Below are positions 10,085 through 21,185 of a DNA stretch of 64,000 nucleotides, piece by piece. Within the stretch, counting starts at the first letter, position 1; each line of letters opens with the position of its first letter. The stretch is taken from the NCBI GenBank assembly GCA_963678675.1, contig OY783193.1, forward strand, positions 12,510,822 through 12,574,821, written 5' to 3'. This stretch comes from Xiphydria camelus (lineage: Eukaryota > Arthropoda > Insecta > Hymenoptera > Xiphydriidae). The translations under genes were made by a program, and so were the position numbers. Under the pieces are notes generated by a model, which was not told where the DNA came from, did not search any database, and saw only the letters and a program-made list of their open reading frames with translations.

Positions 10085-10810
10085 AGAAGGAAAACATCGA
10101 GATATTGGTGTTTTATCGCGAAAAAATCATTTTTTCGTACATAAAATCACCGATATCTTACATTTCCTTTGAGATCTCGACCGAGAAACCGTGCTTTTCT
10201 TAATCAGCGCGAAAAATTACACAAGAAAAAGTAATCTGGCGATCGATTCAAGAAATTTCAATTTTTGCGAAAAATTGAAAAAATGTTTTCGCGAAAATCG
10301 AAATCTCTGAAATTGAACTCTTATCTTATGTATTTTTTCATGCTGATTCCGAAAATCATACATTCATTTAGCAAATCTCAAAGGAACACCAAGATATCGA
10401 TGATTTTTGGTGAAAAAATAATTTGTTTTGCATATAAAATCATTGATATCATATAGTTCCTTTCAGATAAGGACCTAATAACCGTGATTTTCGTAATCAG
10501 CGCGAAAAATAACATGAGATAGGGTGATCTAGCAATCGATTCCAAAAATTTCAATTTTTGCGAGAAATTGAAAAAAATATCAAAGTACCCTTGACATTTT
10601 TGCGCAAATCGAAATCTCTGAAATGCTGATTCGGAAAATCATATAGGTATTTATCGAGAAAATCTCGAACGAGCACCGAGATGTCGATGATTTTTCGTAA
10701 AAAAATAATTATTCTGCACATAAAATCATCAATATTGTATACTGACTTTGACGTGTGGACCTGGAACCGTATTTTTCATAATCAGCGCGAAAAAATACAT
10801 GTGATTTCAA
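10085..10810. repeat. Dispersed satellite, about 2.4 tandem units of 285-293 bp
   Basis: AATCAGCGCGAAAAA recurs at 10202, 10495 and 10780. Between these anchors the order is constant: CGATCGATT-C-AAATTTCAATTTTTGCGA, AAATCGAAATCTCTGAAAT, GCTGATTC-GAAAATCATA, CTCRAA-GAACACC-AGAT-TCGATGATTTTT, then ACATAAAATCA. Homologous units occur at 24.1, 33.4 and 44.65 kb. Confidence 0.8.
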
Positions 10811-12530
10811 AGCTTTCGATTTCTGCCAAAATATCAATAAACTGACACGAAGAAAATGTTGCGGAGCTGACAAAGTTCACGCAACTTTTGTTGGCCGTCC
10901 GCCAATCCCGCGAGACAGGGCAAGCGCGTCGGGGCGTATTTATTTACTCGCACGGAGAAATGATACGCGCACGTGGTTCCTTTAAACTCCGATTTCTTAT
11001 TCATAGAAATCCGAGTATAGGCTTTTCAAATACGAGGAAGAGTAGATACACAGCGAGACGAATTTAATTTTCACCCATCCAACCGCAAAGCCCCGCAAAA
11101 TTATTGGCTCGCCTTTCGCGTAAACCTGGAGAGCTTGGCGCGAGAAAAGTTGAAACTCTCTACGCGACAAGTAGGTCACTGCAGCCGACACATCGGATTC
11201 ACAGCGTGGTGTTCTCGCGTCCTCCCATTCATCCTGCGGGACTCGATCAACGGGATTACGCGCGCGGGGCTCCGTTGGGAAGCCAATCGAATGGGGAATA
11301 GCACGGAGACGAATTTAATGCGAACTCCCGAATACCTGGTACGAGTCCATTTATGCATGTGCACGCGTAGGGACATACAGGCGTCCTCCTACTACGTCTT
11401 TATTTTATCCTGTGGGAACGACTTTATCCTGCATTTCGAGGAATCCATATCGCGTTCGCGGTTATCACGACGGAAACCACGGAGATAAACGCACTTGAAA
11501 TTCTGTACAACGCAACTTAGTCTAATTACCCTCGCCTTAAGATGTATGTAAAATTTCAGTGAATGTGCAAATGTCTCGTTATCGAGACGAGTCGGAAGAG
11601 GGGTAGGGCCGTCGCTCTGTCGCTCTCGTACGAAGACCCAGATATCGTAGAGGAATTTATTTCTTGGGTAACGACGACCGTAAAGATCACAGCGTTCGGT
11701 GATCAGGGAGAACGAGATAAATGCGACCGATTCTGTGCGCGGTTCGATTTCAAGCTCGAATGCCGGAAGCGACAGAAGACCCTCTCTCGTTCGTTACATA
11801 CATACATACGGGAATATAAATTCAAGATGGACGGAAGTCAGGCATCCGTCGGAAGCAGTTTATATATACTATATATGTATATTCACTGTCAGAAAATGTA
11901 CACCCCTCGTACATGTCTACGATATTATGTTCTCTCGCGGTATCTCCGAATCGGGTGTTATTTTTGCCGTGTAGAGAATTACGGATAGAAACATTGCCTT
12001 CCATTTGCGAGTAGTCGAAACCCGTATTTTTATCGTAGTCCTACTGTATCTCCGAGTCAATCGGAAATGAAGGTACTGCCAGACTTTTCTCTTACGCCGT
12101 AGGTCACAGGGAGAAGCCATTCCTTTGTGCCAACGGACGCTTTATACGCGACCTTTTCGATCTCGTTACCTCCGACCAAGGGAGGACGACGACCAAATTA
12201 GAGGGATAGTCGTTTCTCCGCAGAGGAAGTACAAAGTTACCGGAGACGGGTCTCGGCGGTAGCGGAAACTCGACTCGAGAAACTACGATGCTCGAATACC
12301 GTAGTCGTTGCACCGGTCGTGTGCGGGCGAAAGGTGGCGAGAAGAACGGACTGCACCCGTCGCGTCGTGCAGTCGATGCGTACGAAGACGCGCAATTAGG
12401 TTTTAACATAAAAAAATATTTATCTATGTTTCTACATCTATAATTCGTAGGTATAGGTACGTATTTAATAAAATACGAAAAAGAAAGGGTTCGAAAAAAT
12501 CATTGTTCACCGGATGGTGACTAAATCGGA
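10811..12530. other. Spacer, nothing recognised
   Basis: Short TA-rich run near 11860-11882. No gene or repeat identified. Confidence 0.4.
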
Positions 12531-12534
12531 AAAG

Positions 12535-12710
12535 CAGAGAAACGCACTTATTCCAAGCAACGATTGCGAGGGAGATAGTCCTACTAGACTATGACGTAGC
12601 TGCATTTGCAAATATCGTTTTCCAGCTCTGATGAGGCGAAAAATGAAAAATGAAAAAACACGGGGTAATTAATTTTGTTCAAATTTTTCGAATCTGTAAT
12701 AAAGAAATTA
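12535..12710 (-). repeat. Dispersed repeat family J, copy on minus
   Basis: Reverse complement aligns with 25374-25560: CAGATTCGAAAAAT, TTACCC-GT, GAGCTGGAAAACGATATT, ACGTCAT, ACTATCTC-CTCGCA and ATAAGTGCGT in the same order. Confidence 0.6.
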
Positions 12711-13160
12711 ATGTTGAAACCGAATTACGTCGATTTAGGGTACGAGTGCAAGTCGGTGAAAATGAAATGAGTGCACCTGTCGCCTCGTTCAAATCACGAG
12801 TAGCTTTACACTGTTAAAAATGTTTGTAAAATTACAACACCATGATACACGAAAGTATTGTAAAATTACAAATCAGAGTGTGTTAAAAATTATCAATGCA
12901 ATTATTTCTTAAATTTAACGTCAATATTGTAATTTTCTCATGGATTCTTAAAATTATAATCGAAGCTTATAATTTTTAGAAAATTCTGTGAAAATTACAA
13001 CCATGTGTATTAATTTTACAATACGATGCATTCAAATTACTACTGTATTATTACGAGCGTGCTGTGAGGCAAGCAAGCAGAGAAGGCTGTGAGGCAGCAA
13101 GACAAAAGAAGGCGCATAATACCAAACTCCAGTCATTCAGCTCATATATAGATATCTTCG

Positions 13161-13350
13161 TTATAAGGGCGTGAAGCGCCGTTTTTAATGAGTGTGAAGT
13201 TTTCCGCACGAGCGAAGCGAGTGCGGAAACCACACGAGTTAAAACGAGGCGAAACGCCCTTATAACACGAATTCTATTTTTTGTCACTAAGTGTCAAATA
13301 CGAGGTTGACGGGGTTGAGGACGTCCGTGAAACCGAGTTTTACGCACTGA
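13161..13350. repeat. Double-hairpin element D, copy 1
   Basis: A 105-bp palindrome (13161-13265) runs from TTATAAGGGCGT to CGCCCTTATAA with centre CGCACGAGCGAAGCGAGTGCG. It is followed by a weaker inverted pair GTCACTAAGTGTCAAATACG and its rough complement ending CACTGAGTGAC (about 13351). The same pair of hairpins occurs in copy 2 at 46612. It interrupts MITE family B at a site where copy 2 of that family carries a different insertion. Confidence 0.65.
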
Positions 13351-13982
13351 GTGACGTTATATTGTATTTTATGAGCGAGTATAGTGTACGTCTAATATAT
13401 GAGAGCGTCAATATTCCGAGTATAGAGATTGAGAAAAGCAACAGACAACGGTTTAGAAAACGCGCGAAAAACTGCGGCCTCTTCCGACCAGTTCAAGAAA
13501 CGCATGAAAAATCAGTCGCTTAAAATCCTGAACATGGTCGGTTCTTCACGCGTCTTTTCAACTGGCCGGATCTTCACACGTTTTCTCGATAGGCCGATTT
13601 TTCTACCCACTATTACATATGTCGATATTTTTTTCGATGCAGTATAAGTAAAATTACAAATGATTTTTGGAATATTGCAAAACAAGGTTTGCAATTCTAC
13701 AAACAAGGTTTGTAAAATTACTATACATTTGTAGAGTAAATTTACAAACCATGACTTATAAATTTAATGTAAATTAGTTTCTTAAATTTACAACGAATCT
13801 TTTAAAACTTTAATACAAAAGTACATCATATTTAAGATACAACCGTATCGCAACTTTAATACACACTTGTGAGTGACAAAAATTTCCTACACATTTGCAT
13901 TAATTTTGTGGCGAAAAGATGTGGTCGCTATCTAATCGGCGGAGCGTTTCGTCCCGGAGTCGGCCTGTGGACTCCTGCCTTA

Positions 13983-14349
13983 GGCCCGTTTCACACTTAC
14001 ACGGCGACCGTCCAAACGGCGCCGTTTAAACGGCAAAGGGACACAGAGCTATCGAGTGATTTCACACGCACCGTAACCGTGTATACGGCAAATCATTACC
14101 GTGATGTCGCCGTGGCTTCTCACTGGATTTCACGGCCGCCGTTACCGTCTAAACGGCACGAACTGTTCAGTCGACTACTGAATTACTTGGAAGCTTTCAC
14201 ACTTGCCGTATTTACGGCAGGTTTATTTCCCTTTCTTGCCCATTGGTATTTTAAACGGCGCCGTCTGAAAACCGCCTGTGTGTGAAAAGTCAACCGCACC
14301 GTTTGAACGGCGCCGTTTGGACGGTCACCGTGTATGTGTGAAATGGGCC
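13983..14349. mobile_element. Tourist-like (PIF/Harbinger) MITE with TTA duplication
   Basis: GGCCCGTTTCACACTTACAC pairs with the right end (reverse complement GGCCCATTTCACACATACAC), and the match continues into ACCGTCCAAACGGCGCCGTT. TTA at 13980-13982 and 14350-14352. The interior is built of AAACGGC/GCCGTTT motifs. The ends resemble the element at 28658. Confidence 0.8.
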
Positions 14350-14415
14350 TTAGACGCTCTGTGGTTCTCCGTGAGAGACGGGCAGTTACGGTCTTATATA
14401 GTAACTTGCCCGTCG

Positions 14416-15210
14416 ATATTTAGGGAGAATATTAAGGATGGAAGATGACAGATGGCCAAAGATATGTTTGAAGGAAGAGCTGAGAAGCATTGCGAACAAA
14501 AACCCTTCTAAATGGGGCAGCAGATTGGCCAAGTTATGCAGAGAGGTAGGAGATGGTGAGCTAATAGAAATGATGAGAACAGAGCAAAACAAGGAGGTAC
14601 TAGCGGAGAAGATGGAGCAAGTGGTGAAGGTAAAAGGAGACCAGGAATTGCAAGGGGATTGTAGTAGGATAGACAGGTCCAAGTATTGCAGCTTCTACAA
14701 AGAAATAAAGCAAACAGTAGAGATAGAGAGTTTTTGGAATGACAAGAGATGGCCAGGATGGATAAAGGAACAGTGGGCACGCATAAGATGCGGACATGTA
14801 GGCAAATTCGGGAACAAAGGCTACAAGGATGACGCATGTAGGATTTGCGGAGAAGAGAAGGAGGATTTAGACCATGTAATAAGTTGCGGGAAGGCTAGAG
14901 AAACAACAGGGAAGGAAGCGTTGGCAAAACTAGAGATGAGGCTGAACGGGGGCGAGAGCGAGGGTGAGGCAAGGACGAAACTAGAAAAGATCGTGGAAAT
15001 GTTAAAAGGTGAATCGAGCCTGGAGTTATGCGAAATTACGAGGAACTTCGAGAAATTAGCACGAGGGAAAGCATTAGATAAGGGTGAAATCGAGTGAAAT
15101 CGAGCGTAGAACGGTATAGGTCACTGGAGCGGAATCGCGGTAAAATAGTATAAGAGTTTTGTAAAAAGCTGTATATACTGAAAATAAACTACTACTACTA
15201 CTACTACTAC
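14416..15210 (+). mobile_element. 5'-truncated non-LTR retrotransposon with CTA tail
   Basis: A perfect 17-bp duplication TAGTAACTTGCCCGTCG lies at 14399-14415 and 15211-15227. The copy ends in AAAATAAACT and about eight CTA units (15190-15210), a simple-repeat tail like those of I- or R1-like elements. Coding sequence runs to 15097, leaving a short 3' UTR. The intact frame, perfect duplication and clean tail point to a young insertion. Confidence 0.85.
14417..15097 (+). pseudogene. Non-LTR retrotransposon ORF2, C-terminal 226 codons
   Basis: The open frame enters from the truncated 5' edge (first ATG at 14438) and ends at TGA 15095-15097. Counting from that ATG, residues C134, C137, H146 and C150 form a CX2CX8HX3C knuckle (CRICGEEKEDLDHVISC), as found after the reverse-transcriptase domain in non-LTR elements, where it binds nucleic acid. 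Upstream, around residues 100-124, is WNDKRWPGWIKEQWARIRCGH, the kind of stretch that precedes this knuckle. The C-terminus is charged and helical. The endonuclease and reverse-transcriptase domains are lost by 5' truncation, so this cannot retrotranspose. No internal stop has accumulated. The exact clade (R1, I or Jockey-like) cannot be fixed from this piece. Confidence 0.75.
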
Positions 15211-15447
15211 TAGTAACTTGCCCGTCGTCGGACCACTAACGAGAAGCCGAGAGCCGTGGGCCGCGGAGTCGAGGGTCGAGAGGGTCGGTGCCATCTGGCG
15301 GCAGGCCGCCGTAGCGTGACGGATCGCCACAATTTTATCACAGATATTTTTAACAGTGTAGAAGCTATTACGTAATTTGAAAAAAAAAGAACTTTTCGAT
15401 GAAGATAAACTAAAACGTCGAACTTTGGTAAAGTCACCCCTGCACTT

Positions 15448-16257
15448 AGGGGCCATCCATATATTACATAAGACGTTTGAGGGGGGGGGGGGGGTCTAGA
15501 CCTCATCTTACGTGAGAAATTCCTAGCCAAAAATGCTATCAAATCACTCAATACAGATTGAAAGAAACGCTGTACTTTGCATCAAATAAAGCAGTAACAA
15601 TAGACAAAAGAATGTGCAAAACCCAGGATCAAGCAGAGAAGAGGCGACCTGCACGAGTGGCATTGCGTCGTGATCGGGAGCTTATGTGCATCTTCCGAGA
15701 TAGTGAAACGGGAGTGGAGGACGTCGAGTGGGTTGAGGAGCAGGACGTCTCTACTGAGGATATATTTTATTAAACGAAGTTCAAAAATGAAGTTACTTGA
15801 ACAGAGTGAGTATATGTTTTCTAATGTTTTCCGTTGATACGAAGAGTTAGAACGAGGATGAAGCGCATAAAGAAATATACCGTAGTAGACTATAAACTTT
15901 ACATCAATAGTGTTGGGCTTCCACTCGGATAAAAGACGCTGTTGATACACGATTAGAGAATAGCGAATAATGAAGAGTCTATTTAAACAGCCCCTATGTA
16001 CAGCAACCTCGTTCTGACCCTGTATGATGCTATTGTTTAGCAGGACCGTCTCGAAATATAGTCAATCTCTTCCTAATGTTCATCTGATATTTGAAAGCAG
16101 TATAAACGGCAAGCTCAAGAATGACTTAAAAAAAGTTACGTCTTATGTAAAATTTGGGGGAGAGGGGGTCATCTGGAATCTTACAGTATCTTACACTGGG
16201 GGGAGGGGGGGTCAAAAAGAGGCCAAAAATGTCTTACGTAATATATGGATGGCCCCT
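15448..16257. mobile_element. DNA element with GGGGCCATCCATATATTAC ends
   Basis: AGGGGCCATCCATATATTAC continues into RTAAGAC at the left (15448) and inverted at the right (16231-16257). G-rich stretches (15481-15494 and around 16195-16210) lie just inside both ends. A 71-codon frame at 15558-15773 plus has no domain I recognise. Target duplication unclear. Confidence 0.7.
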
Positions 16258-17101
16258 TTCGCGTAAAAGCTTCTTCCGTCGTAACCTTCCGTATCGCAAG
16301 ATCGACATACGTATTATATATGCCTATAGGAACGGTAATCTACGGGGCTCCGCAGTGCACGGTTTACTGAGCAATTTCGAGTCGAGTGGCTTACGCGTTA
16401 TTGCTCGTGAGTGAAACGGGATCATTATATCGTCATTGTGCAGCGGACCCTCCATATACCTAGAGGCGCGCTCGGGGAGCGTCGGGGGAGCGACAGGAGG
16501 GGTGAAATGGTAACCACGATTACACGCGGGAGCCCGTGCCTTTTCCATGGAGGAGAGAAAGGGGGAGGGAAGCGACAAAGCGCGAGGAGAGGGACGGAGA
16601 ATCCTCCCCCGTCTATCCGTAATACCTTACATACCTGCAGCGCGAGCGCATACGCACCGGTAACGCACACGGGCGTGCGTGCCTTTGGCACCACTGCATT
16701 GGGGTACACCGCGCCACCACCATTATTACCCACGGTATGCACCGCCATTGTGCACCACCGTGGCACCGGTAATACACGATCGATTCTCGCATATGGTTTA
16801 TGGTAGCCTAGATTGGCCCTCTCTTGTTTATGGCACATGCCGCCGTGCAGCGACTGACGTTTATTGCTGCAATTCGGTGACACACAGACACACACACATA
16901 CACGTCGTATGAAACGTCGCGCGTACCCGGATGGACGGAGGCTGCGGGTAGTTATCCGCGTTTACCTCGGTATACGAAATACCGCGCGTAAAATCCATCG
17001 TGTAGTTCGGCAGCGTTCGCGTTGTTTGTCCGAATTTCATTTCGACTCGAAATTATCGGTTTCCTGCTCGGGGAAAGAAATCATTGAAACCGGTTCGCTG
17101 T
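16258..17101. other. Spacer, nothing recognised
   Basis: Short CA-rich run near 16879-16900. No gene identified. Confidence 0.4.
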
Positions 17102-17327
17102 GTATACCGTACGAGGCTAAACTTACTCTCCATGAAAGGAACTTCAATCGCTATTATCTCATCATTTATGAATGTTGGCCTACACCGATATAAGACTTTG
17201 TTATAGATAAAAATGTAATCTTGAAGAAAGTATTGTATAAATATGAGCCAAAAGCTCATAGATAGTGAGATAATAGTAATTGGAGTTTCTTTCTCGGCGA
17301 GTAAGTTTAGCCTCATTTTTGATATAC
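17102..17327. mobile_element. MITE with about 60-bp inverted arms
   Basis: GAGGCTAAACTTACTC at left matches GAGTAAGTTTAGCCTC at right, and homology extends through AACTTCAAT and TATTATCTCA. Palindrome GAGCCAAAAGCTC lies in the loop. Confidence 0.7.
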
Positions 17328-18357
17328 GAATGTGAGGGGAGAGTGGCGCGAGTTTCTCCATCCGTCTGGAACACCTGCGAACGTTCCTTCCCTCGTCTTA
17401 ATGTCGCTGGTGTCACGGGGGCACGCACCCACTACTCGGCTGAATAGGGGGCTATTTTTCAGTGGGCATTACGTAGGTAAAACTTAACGGAGGCATTTGT
17501 CAGGGCATTCGGAACGCGGACACCCCGGCATCCATCATCCGCGTGATCTCCGCGAGCGAACCGATCCTCTCCGTCGGAGCTGCGTGTATATATATAATAT
17601 ATACACACGCAGCCCCTATATACATATATATATACAATGTATACGTAGATACCACCTTAGCTACTTTACCTCAACGGAGGGGTGAGCTCTACCCTTTCAA
17701 GAATCGGAACAACCTCGCAGGGGGCGTGCCAAACGTGTCAAGGTCGCAACCTTCTTTCGCCTCGTTGCACCGTGACACGATTATAAGTTCGCTGGAGGTG
17801 ATCGCGATTTGCTCCACCTTCGGAAATCGATAACGATCAACACACGTCGCGTACGCGTTATCCGTGTATCAAACCTCGTCAAAATATCGTAGGGAAGCAC
17901 ATACGATGCCGCGTGATAACTATAATAATCAGCGACTGGACGCGCGCGTGACTCTCGACGACGTGGAACTCTCTTTCAACCGCGTTTCACCCTCTACTCC
18001 CTCCCTGCCGCTCTTCCCGCGCTCCCTTCGTATTACCGCGACGCTCGATGAAGGAAGCCGCGTAAATTTTACCGCGCAGGATATTGTTCCGCGCGTCAAT
18101 TGTCATCGCGGATGATTATCAGCTATTGATCGTGACGCGGTTATAGCCGCGGTGCCCGTATTCCGGACATTGTGGTTTCGATCGGATACTTGGCACGCGG
18201 AGAGCGATTCGATGTGGCGGCATTGTTGTATTCCTCGATTGCGTCGGCTCATTCGTCGTAACGAAGTGGCGGAGATAAACGATCGCACTCCGTCGTCTAG
18301 CTGCGGACGATATTATTCGAATAATTCGCAACTCGATTTTCTAACTATGTAGGTAAT
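17328..18357. other. Spacer with a TA-rich hairpin
   Basis: A hairpin at 17579-17613 has arms GCTGCGTGTATATATA and TATATACACACGCAGC. Nothing else recognised. Confidence 0.5.
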
Positions 18358-18640
18358 TTCTTTTTTACTGCAGATTTGAAAAATTTGGGGAAAGTTATTT
18401 ACCTCGTATTTTTTTCTTCACTTTTGGCCTTATTTAAGCAGAAAAATTATATTTAAATTCCATAAGTGCGTCTCTCTGGCATCTCGGTGACTTCATAATC
18501 GTGTAGAGAGAAACGCATTTATATAACAACGAATAATTATTTTCTTTGGGGGCATTTTCTTTTTCGTCCGATATTGAATATGTGCATATAAAGATTACAA
18601 ATTGAATTTAAAAATATAAATATTTTTTAGGCAAAGACTG
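18358..18640 (+). repeat. Dispersed repeat family J, copy 1
   Basis: Aligns with 25374-25705: CTGCAGATTTGAAAAAT, TTATTTACC-GTATTT, CATAAGTGCGTCTCTCT, CGAATAATTATTTT, then ATTACAAATTGAATTTAAAA and TATAAATATTTTTT. Confidence 0.65.
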
Positions 18641-18677
18641 AATTAATTACAGCCAATTCCGCGTGCAAACGTTTTCC

Positions 18678-19762
18678 GTACACTGTAAATAATTTCGGGA
18701 AATTTCCTGAACTTTTTCCACGAAATTCCGAACTAAAGTGGGAAAACACTTCACTCTGATATTTCGGTCAAATTCTCTACTTTTTAGGGAAAAATATCGT
18801 ACTGCTCGGAAACATTACCGAATGTGTAGGAAATTCTGAAATTATCCAATACTTTTGGAAATTTTCCCTGATATATCGGAAAAAATCCTACCTTTCTTGG
18901 GGGAAGAACCATAATATTCGGGAATATTATTGAAAGTGTCAGCAATTCTGCAAATACTCAAACTTTTCAGGATTTTATCCTGCAGGATAAAATTATAATT
19001 TTTTGTCAATTTGCTGAATTCAGATAGGAAAAAAACGTGACGTGAACAGTAATAATGATTATAACAATATTTAGCCACGATACGTTAATTGTCACAATTC
19101 AGTGGTAAACTATTTTACTCATTTGAAATAGTTGAATCTACTCTTAGTAAAAGTTAAAATCTACTGTTGAAATAAGTTATTTTTACTGTTATGAACTTAA
19201 AGGTTATGTAAACAGAATATTATTTATTATCGCTTTGCTCCTCTCCCCTCTGAGTCCTATTCGTGAATTCTCAGTTTACCCTTGATCAAACAAATCCCGC
19301 AATATAATAAATTTTTTAACGGTAAAAAATATTAATTTTCTGAATTATAATTTCATTTTTCACTCAGTATATTATTACATTTTTAAAATGGTATACCGAA
19401 AGAGAGCATTTGTTGAAACATATTGATAAAATAACTGGATATGTAGCTTAAACCCCCGTTTTGTAGCAAAGCTAACGTCTTGTGTTGCAGTAGCCCGCCG
19501 AGAAAGGCGCCGGCAATAAATATGCGAAAAAAGATTTATTATGCTTTTTATAATACATGACGTAGTTTGAAAAATTCTAAATATTTCCGAATGGATCTGG
19601 CTACGAATGCAGTTGGGAAAATTTCCTAATTCGCTAGGAATTTTCCGAACGGGTCTGGCAATTTTCCCTGTATACTGGTTGGGAAAATTCCCGATTATTT
19701 CGAGTTATAAGCTTCCCAACTATTTTTGAGAACACTGCCGAAAAAAAATGTTTATAGTGTAC
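18678..19762. mobile_element. Low-copy MITE with internal GGGAAAATTTCC repeats
   Basis: GTACACTGTAAA at left and TTTATAGTGTAC at right are inverted. The interior repeats variants of GGAAATTTTCCC/GGGAAAATTTCC many times near both ends (18695-18900, 19585-19720). A stretch near 19090-19200 may be a further insertion. Confidence 0.5.
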
Positions 19763-20931
19763 TTTTCACCCGTCTCATCCGAGCGCTATTCCCAGGTCTA
19801 ATCGGGACATCGCGGAAGCGCTTCCTATATACCGTATAAGAAAAACGGTACACCGAACGAGGACGGTTCGCGCGATCGCGAGCGGCGCGGCGGGGTAATA
19901 AAACGCGGCGCTCTCTACGGGGCTCTTAAATGGTGCGAACGTAAATTCACGCGCCGCCGCCCGGCGTATGTGCAGCAATTTTATATACGCGAGTCGACGG
20001 CTTAAAAGCCTCTCGTCGCTCCGCGCGTTGCACGGAGCAGAGGATCGACGAATTCCAGGGACTCGTGTCCCGTGGTTGATTTACAAGCTAAGCCGTCGGA
20101 CGGAGGACTCGCGCTCCGGAGAGTATCCGCTTCTGTCGATTTCTCCGCCGGCGTACCTATAGCGAAAATCGAGCGGTGGTGCCTCGCCACGCGCGTACGA
20201 AAAATTACAGGTAGACTTTTTCTACTTTCCCGGTGGTTCGATCTCGCTCCTCCCCTTCCACGCACCAACGGAGTTATCGAACTCGATGGATAGCTATTTC
20301 GAAATATAATACCCGAAGAGAGCTCGACACCCCCCCCCCCCCCCCCCCCCCCGCCAGCACATCCCAGCGGCGAATGCCTCCAACTCTCGAGCTCTTTCCT
20401 CCCCTCTTTTTCGTACGACTAGGGAGTTAAGCTCGACAAGACGGACGTGCGGGATCACCGGGCACAGGCAGGTAAGTAGAGGCGAGGCGGAGCCGAGAGC
20501 GCACGCGGGATGCTGCGCTCGTGTACCGTATCCGTTAGCTTGAAGGATGTTTCGCCAAGGGGTTCCCGGCACGTGAACTACCGAACCACCGACACCGAAA
20601 AGCTCGCACAGATCGTGTATCACCGCGATGCGAGCAACCGCCCATAATTCACTGGCGCTCCGAACGCGCGAGGAGTCCTCCGGTCGTTACGGGAGGAGGA
20701 AGAAGATAAGAGGAATGTCGGTTTTCGCGAATGTAGGTATATGGATTCGCGTGCGTGTATCTCGCGGCGTTCGCGTATCTGGCGTCGTTTCGAATGCGGA
20801 GATACGCGCGCACTTAGACCTTCGCGCGGGGAACACGGAGGGAATACTCTTTCGGGCGATTCTTCAAATTCTCCGACTTTTTCGTGATTCCCGATATTCC
20901 GTTTTTTCGGGGTAAGAGCGCCACCAGTTTG
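19763..20931. other. GC-rich spacer with a C23 tract
   Basis: A 23-base C run at 20330-20352 interrupts both-strand open frames. No gene recognised. Confidence 0.5.
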
Positions 20932-21185
20932 TGCGCGGAAACGAATAATTTTGCAGTCTTGGCGGAACTAGGTTTTGCTGGAAATCTTTTCCCGTCTTTA
21001 CAAAAAAATTGTCCGTGACGGCAAAAAATATGTCCAATCGTAGCAAACGTGACTGCAATCACGGTAAAGTTTTTTCGGTAAAAATGTTTGCCATCCCAAC
21101 AAATATTTTCACCACCATTGGACATATCTTTTGCCGCCAGAGATATTTCTATCACGATAAAAAGTTGTCAGCGAAACCTATAGGG
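20932..21185. mobile_element. MITE family E, copy 1 (right end eroded)
   Basis: Left end GCGCGGAAACGAATAATTTT then GCAGTCTTGGC matches copies at 47650 and 61008. Inside, TTGTCCGTGACGGCAAAA, ACTGCAATCACGG, GGACATATCTTTTGC and TATCACGATA are shared. The terminal right inverted repeat is missing. Confidence 0.6.

Larger units (their letters stand above)
13908..15330. mobile_element. Element C, 241 bp once nested insertions are removed
   Basis: Ends GTGGCGA and TCGCCAC are inverted. AATTTT is duplicated at 13902-13907 and 15331-15336. Family B copy 2 shows the uninterrupted site (CAATATTACCACAG). The element is too short to code, and the 6-bp duplication does not identify a superfamily by itself. 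Confidence 0.65.
12818..15359. mobile_element. MITE family B, copy 1 (split by nested insertions)
   Basis: Left ACACTGTTAAAAATGTTTGT pairs with right CAGATATTTTTAACAGTGT. The interior to 13907 aligns with copy 2 at 48663-49790 (AACACC-T-ATACAC-AAAGTAT, GAGGCAAGCAAGCAGAG, CCAGTCATTCAG, GAGCGTCAATATTC, TTCACGCG-CTTTTCAACTGGCC). It is split at 13902-13907/15331-15336 by element C. It also holds the double-hairpin element D1 at 13161. Confidence 0.75.

Noticed and set aside
14508..14837. 109-codon minus frame rich in Leu/Ser/Cys
   Set aside because: Shadow of the non-LTR retrotransposon frame on plus.
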